From the IMG/VR virus record IMGVR_UViG_3300027749_003743, positions 1 through 25,182 of that record: a stretch of DNA of 25,182 bases. One strand, 5' to 3'. The translations under genes and the position numbers were made by a program. The notes under the pieces were generated by a model. It searched no databases and had not been told where the DNA came from. It saw only the letters and a list, made by a program, of their open reading frames with translations. The first letter of the stretch is position 1; every line of letters begins with the position of its first letter. This DNA comes from a virus. Shown one piece after another: positions 21,630-25,182 of the stretch.

Positions 21630-21859
21630 TAGACACTTTCTGTTAATTTTTGTTTGAGTTCTGTGAACCCACCCACAAGTTCTCCGTCTAGGAAGATTTG
21701 TGGAACTGTTCGGGCATTTGGTACTGCCTCTAATAATTCTTCTTTAGTGTAACCATCACCAATTTTCTTTTCTTCAAACTGTATCCCTTTGCTTGTTAAC
21801 AATGCTTTCGCTTGGTCACAATAAGGGCAGTGGTACTTACTCCATACTATTGCTTTCAT
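21629..21859 (-). CDS. glutaredoxin
   Basis: A 76-residue protein with CPYC (Cys11 and Cys14 in HCPYCDQAK), a cis-Pro strand TVPQIFLDG, and GGFTEL at the C-terminal glutathione site. It reduces ribonucleotide reductase with electrons from glutathione. It follows nrdB by 11 bases with AAGGAAA as ribosome binding site; this order, nrdA-nrdB-glutaredoxin, is typical of T4-like phages and supports a role in dNTP supply. Confidence 0.92.
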   Translation of the reverse strand: MKAIVWSKYHCPYCDQAKALLTSKGIQFEEKKIGDGYTKEELLEAVPNARTVPQIFLDGELVGGFTELKQKLTESV

Positions 21860-21870
21860 ATTATTTCCTT

Positions 21871-22974
21871 TTATAAACTCGGTAGTTGGTCGTAATCAAG
21901 TTGTTCACTCATTACACCCAATACGTAATTGGTTGATTCATTCTCTTGTAGTGCTGTCTGCTTCTTGCTTGTATCACTATGTTTGTTAAACCACGGTATA
22001 GGAGTACTCTTTGGGCTGTTGCCCTGATACTTAATACCTATCTCTTTCAATGCCCCTACTGCGGTGTAATCAACAAAGTCTTTCAACACGTTAGCATTCA
22101 ATCCAATGACCGGGCCCTTGTTAAACAAGTAATCTGCCCAGGCTTTTTCTTCACGTATAACATCAGCATATAACTGATATACTTCACCTTCACATTCTTG
22201 CTTGATAGCGGCAAAGCGACTATCATCTTTGATTACTTGATTAATAAGGTAGGCAGTCCAGCCTTTATGTAGAAGTTCATCTTGGAGAATTAAACTGATA
22301 ATGTTACCATTGCCAATAAAGATTTTGTTCTCAACCATTGCTAAACTTGTAGCAAATGATACCATAAAGCGGAATGCTTCTAGTGCGTAACTGGCATGTA
22401 ATGCCATCCAAATTGCTTTAACATGAGATGTTTCTGTAACAGTGTTTGGACTGATTTCTTTAAAGCAATTTAATTGATGTAATTTTTCATAGTAGTTACC
22501 AACACTACTAGCCATATTAATTATTTCTTGTGTGTCGTGTATAGTATTGAATACTTCTTTGGGAACATTATAAATGTTACGAATGATGTGACTATAACTC
22601 TTACTATGAATGTTAGTTTCAAAGAAACTCCAGTTATATATCAATGCTTCTAATTCTGGCAATGATACAACAGGTGTGAATACTTGACTTGGTGCTCGTC
22701 CTTGTAAACTATCTAATGCTGTTTGTCTTAATAAGTTACTAGTAAAGATATGTTTAACGGCATCACTGGCTTCTTTAAAGTCATTGGCATCTTTTGTTAA
22801 ACTGATTTCTTCTGGTTGCCAAAAGAATCCTCTTGCTGTTTCTTCAAACTTAGCAATCTTTGGATACTTTACTTCTTCAAACCTTTGGATAGTAACTGGA
22901 CCCTGTGGGTCTAGAAACATCTTACGATTTAAATAGTCTGTCTTTGTGTTTAGGTTATACTGTGCTTGGCTCAT
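21871..22974 (-). CDS. nrdB: class Ia ribonucleotide reductase beta subunit NrdB
   Basis: A 367-residue R2 subunit that makes the tyrosyl radical for NrdA. Metal ligands by alignment with E. coli are Asp88, Glu119, His123, Glu199, Glu233 and His236, and the radical residue is Tyr127 (SKSY). The helix containing the first Glu and His reads ETNIH where E. coli and T4 have ETIH, so one residue is inserted between ligands. The C-terminus ends YDQLPSL, the type of tail that docks into NrdA. The ATG overlaps the nrdA stop by 4 bases (ATGA). Confidence 0.95.
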   Translation of the reverse strand: MSQAQYNLNTKTDYLNRKMFLDPQGPVTIQRFEEVKYPKIAKFEETARGFFWQPEEISLTKDANDFKEASDAVKHIFTSNLLRQTALDSLQGRAPSQVFTPVVSLPELEALIYNWSFFETNIHSKSYSHIIRNIYNVPKEVFNTIHDTQEIINMASSVGNYYEKLHQLNCFKEISPNTVTETSHVKAIWMALHASYALEAFRFMVSFATSLAMVENKIFIGNGNIISLILQDELLHKGWTAYLINQVIKDDSRFAAIKQECEGEVYQLYADVIREEKAWADYLFNKGPVIGLNANVLKDFVDYTAVGALKEIGIKYQGNSPKSTPIPWFNKHSDTSKKQTALQENESTNYVLGVMSEQLDYDQLPSL

Positions 22975-25182
22975 AATTTACAACTTTCACATGATTCTTC
23001 ATCATCAAAATCTATATGTTCTAACATCGGCGGTGCGATTTCAGCGTCAGCTTTGCTACCCTGTTTATTCACGAGGCTATAATAGAAGGTCTTGAGGCCC
23101 CACATATGTGCCTGCATCAAATTCTTTGCTATCAATGTAGTTGGAACTTTACGGTCACTATAGTGAGCAGGGTTATAGAATGTGTTTGTGCTAATGCTCT
23201 GGTCAATGTATGCTGCCAATACTGCTGCGGTTTTTAAGTAACCATCACAGTCTTTCTGTTCCCACATCAATTGATACTTGTTCTTTAGTTTGTGATACTC
23301 TGGAACAACTTGTGTGAAGCTACCTGCTTTACTTTCTTTTACAGATATTAAACTCATTGGCATTTCAATACCATTTGTGCTATTGATAACTACACTACTT
23401 GATTCTACAGGGGCAATAGCCATTTGTGTAGCATTACGGACGCCATGTTCTTTCATGTTAGCACGTAATGTTTCCCAGTCTAATTCTGGTTGAAAGTCTG
23501 TCAATTGGTTAACACCATTGGCTCTTAGTTCCCAGGGAAATATACCTTGACCATAACGTGTCTTATCACTACCTTCACACTTGCCTCTTTCTTTGGCAAG
23601 TTCTACTGACGCTTCTGTTAGATAGTATGCTAAGTGTTCTGCCCAGATTTTAACTTCAGCCAATGCGTCTTTCTCGCCGTACTTCAAGCTACGCTTTGCA
23701 TGCCAATATGCTAAGTTAGTGACACCAATACCCAATGGACGAATCTCATCATTACTTAGTTTAGACTGAATGGATAGAAAGTCTTGGTAATCCAGTATAT
23801 TGTTAAGACTCCTATGTAGAATGCGACAAGCACGGCGCATATCTTCTGGGTTACGGAATGCTCCCCAATTGATGCTTCCAAGAGTACAGAGTGCGATACG
23901 TCCTTCCTTATCGTCAAGTCTCTTAAATGATTTTGTTGGTAGTAGTATTTCACAGCATAAGTTACTCTGGTAAATTGTATGATACTCAGGATCAAATGGA
24001 CCCTGCTTCATTACATTATCAATGAATACTAGATAGATTCTTCCTGTGTCTGTACGTTCTTTTAGTATTCCACTTTTGAATACTTCTTCCGCATTCATTG
24101 TCTTTTTGCGTAAGTCTTTACGCTTTTCGTATTTAGTATAAAGTTCTTCAAAACGTTCGGTGTTGCTATAGAATGCTTCATACAAGTCTGGAACTTCGTT
24201 TGGATCAAAGAATGTTATATTCTCTTTGTTTTTGAATCTACGCCAGAAAAATGCGGATAGAACCACACCATAGTCCATGTGTCTAACACGGGTTTCTTCT
24301 GTGCCTTGATTGTTTTTAAGAACAATAAGGTCATCAAACTGATGATGCCATATAGGGTAAAAGACAGTGGCGGATGCATTTCTTATTCCACCCTGACTAC
24401 AACTACGCAAGTCACCAAACCATTTCTTTAAGAATGGTATCATACCAGTATGCATGATTTCGCCGCCGCGAATAGGACTACCTAGTGGGCGTAGACGACC
24501 AATCTCTAATCCAATACCAGCACGTTTGCTAGCATACTTTGCCATCATTTCGCCCGAAGCAAAGATACTGTCCAAATCATCGTCACTACGAATAAGCACA
24601 CAACTACTAAATTGTTTAGTTGGAGTTCCCAAGCCAGCAAGCACAGGGGTAGCCAATGTAAAAAGGCCATCACTAGCAGCATTGTAGTATTCTTTGATGT
24701 ATCTGAGTCTTGCGTTGTTTGGTTCTTCACTATGAAAAACTGTTGCTGCTGCAACCATGTAACGAACTTGTGGAGTTTCATATATTTCCTTTGTGCTTCT
24801 ATTCTTTACTAGATACTTTTCAATCAATTGCTCAATGGCGGCATAACTATATTGTTCATCTTTAGAATGATCAATCAAATCATTCATCTTTTGCCAATCT
24901 TCTTCAGTATACCATTCAAGTAATTCTTTTGTGTATAGTCCAGTCTCTACATTCTTTTTAACGATATCGTAGAGGTGGGGAGGTTCGTATGAGCCATAAA
25001 CGTCTTTACGCAACATACTCATACGTTGCTTCCCGGCTACATATTGATAGTTAGTATGACCAACATCAGTGTTTGATTCTACGTCAATCAAATCAACGAT
25101 TGCTCTAAGTGTTATACTATCTATTTGACTTGTAGTGATGCCATCATAAAAGTGTAATTGAGATTTAATCTCAATCATACTT
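22971..25182 (-). CDS. nrdA: class Ia ribonucleotide reductase alpha subunit NrdA, 5' part beyond window
   Basis: At least 735 residues are present when counted from a Met at 25178. Active-site residues are all visible: Cys193 and Cys431 (redox pair), Asn406, Cys408 and Glu410 in NLCCE, Tyr699 and Tyr700 in LKTFYY for radical transfer, and the C-terminal CESC (Cys730 and Cys733). The reading frame stays open to the window edge. By alignment the Met matches E. coli residues in the middle of the ATP cone (QVELRSHIQFYDG region), so roughly 40 residues of the N-terminus are probably outside the window and the Met is unlikely to be the true start. It leads the nrdA-nrdB-glutaredoxin operon. Confidence 0.96.
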   Translation of the reverse strand, partial: SMIEIKSQLHFYDGITTSQIDSITLRAIVDLIDVESNTDVGHTNYQYVAGKQRMSMLRKDVYGSYEPPHLYDIVKKNVETGLYTKELLEWYTEEDWQKMNDLIDHSKDEQYSYAAIEQLIEKYLVKNRSTKEIYETPQVRYMVAAATVFHSEEPNNARLRYIKEYYNAASDGLFTLATPVLAGLGTPTKQFSSCVLIRSDDDLDSIFASGEMMAKYASKRAGIGLEIGRLRPLGSPIRGGEIMHTGMIPFLKKWFGDLRSCSQGGIRNASATVFYPIWHHQFDDLIVLKNNQGTEETRVRHMDYGVVLSAFFWRRFKNKENITFFDPNEVPDLYEAFYSNTERFEELYTKYEKRKDLRKKTMNAEEVFKSGILKERTDTGRIYLVFIDNVMKQGPFDPEYHTIYQSNLCCEILLPTKSFKRLDDKEGRIALCTLGSINWGAFRNPEDMRRACRILHRSLNNILDYQDFLSIQSKLSNDEIRPLGIGVTNLAYWHAKRSLKYGEKDALAEVKIWAEHLAYYLTEASVELAKERGKCEGSDKTRYGQGIFPWELRANGVNQLTDFQPELDWETLRANMKEHGVRNATQMAIAPVESSSVVINSTNGIEMPMSLISVKESKAGSFTQVVPEYHKLKNKYQLMWEQKDCDGYLKTAAVLAAYIDQSISTNTFYNPAHYSDRKVPTTLIAKNLMQAHMWGLKTFYYSLVNKQGSKADAEIAPPMLEHIDFDDEESCESCKL

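Noticed and set aside
23756-23995. Alternative minus-strand frame inside nrdA
   Set aside because: It is out of frame in a strongly conserved gene.
22971-25178. NrdA naturally lacking half of its ATP cone
   Set aside because: The frame is open to the window edge and the missing part would be just upstream, so this is a limit of the window and not a real loss.

Overview
The window looks like part of the genome of a large T4-like (myovirus-type) phage or an uncultured relative. The evidence is a class Ia ribonucleotide reductase pair (nrdA/nrdB) with a glutaredoxin gene, a PAAR tail-spike tip protein, a very large tail-type structural protein, a SleB-like lysis hydrolase, a phage-type tRNA-Gln, very tight packing with 1-4 bp stop/start overlaps, and many copies of a motif close to the T4 late promoter TATAAATA just upstream of genes. 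The DNA is AT-rich. The host is inferred, not seen. A TctC/Bug-family periplasmic binding protein and an IscU very close to the proteobacterial form suggest a Gram-negative, perhaps betaproteobacterial, aquatic host.

Layout. (1) 1-550 holds a tRNA-Gln preceded, on the minus strand, by a sigma70-like promoter and about 200 bases of apparently structured RNA, then a terminator and a possible 44-residue gene. (2) 0.6-14.8 kb is an accessory island of tailoring-type enzymes: a B12-binding radical SAM protein, an SGNH-like hydrolase, five Fe(II)/2-oxoglutarate-type oxygenases, two PP-loop ATPases, a truncated PLP aminotransferase-like protein, a fatty-acid desaturase, one or two GNAT-like proteins, two methyltransferases, a secreted Bug protein, and three copies of a small unknown paralogous family. 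Short plus-strand units alternate with minus-strand operons, and convergent pairs overlap at their 3' ends. (3) 14.8-16.9 kb is a redox and iron module: an AhpD-like protein without most catalytic residues, a rubredoxin, a rubrerythrin-like diiron protein, two small membrane proteins, a Cys/His protein and IscU. (4) 16.9-21.3 kb holds lysis and tail genes. (5) 21.3-25.2 kb holds an Sm-like protein, glutaredoxin, nrdB and nrdA; nrdA runs off the window edge.

How they may work together (inference). The nrd genes and glutaredoxin supply dNTPs. The Fe-S scaffold, rubredoxin and rubrerythrin may protect or supply iron to the many iron enzymes encoded nearby. The island at 0.6-14.8 kb has the enzyme mix of a small-molecule, lipid, glycan or peptide modification pathway, but its substrate cannot be read from the sequence. 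It is the best candidate here for an undescribed system.
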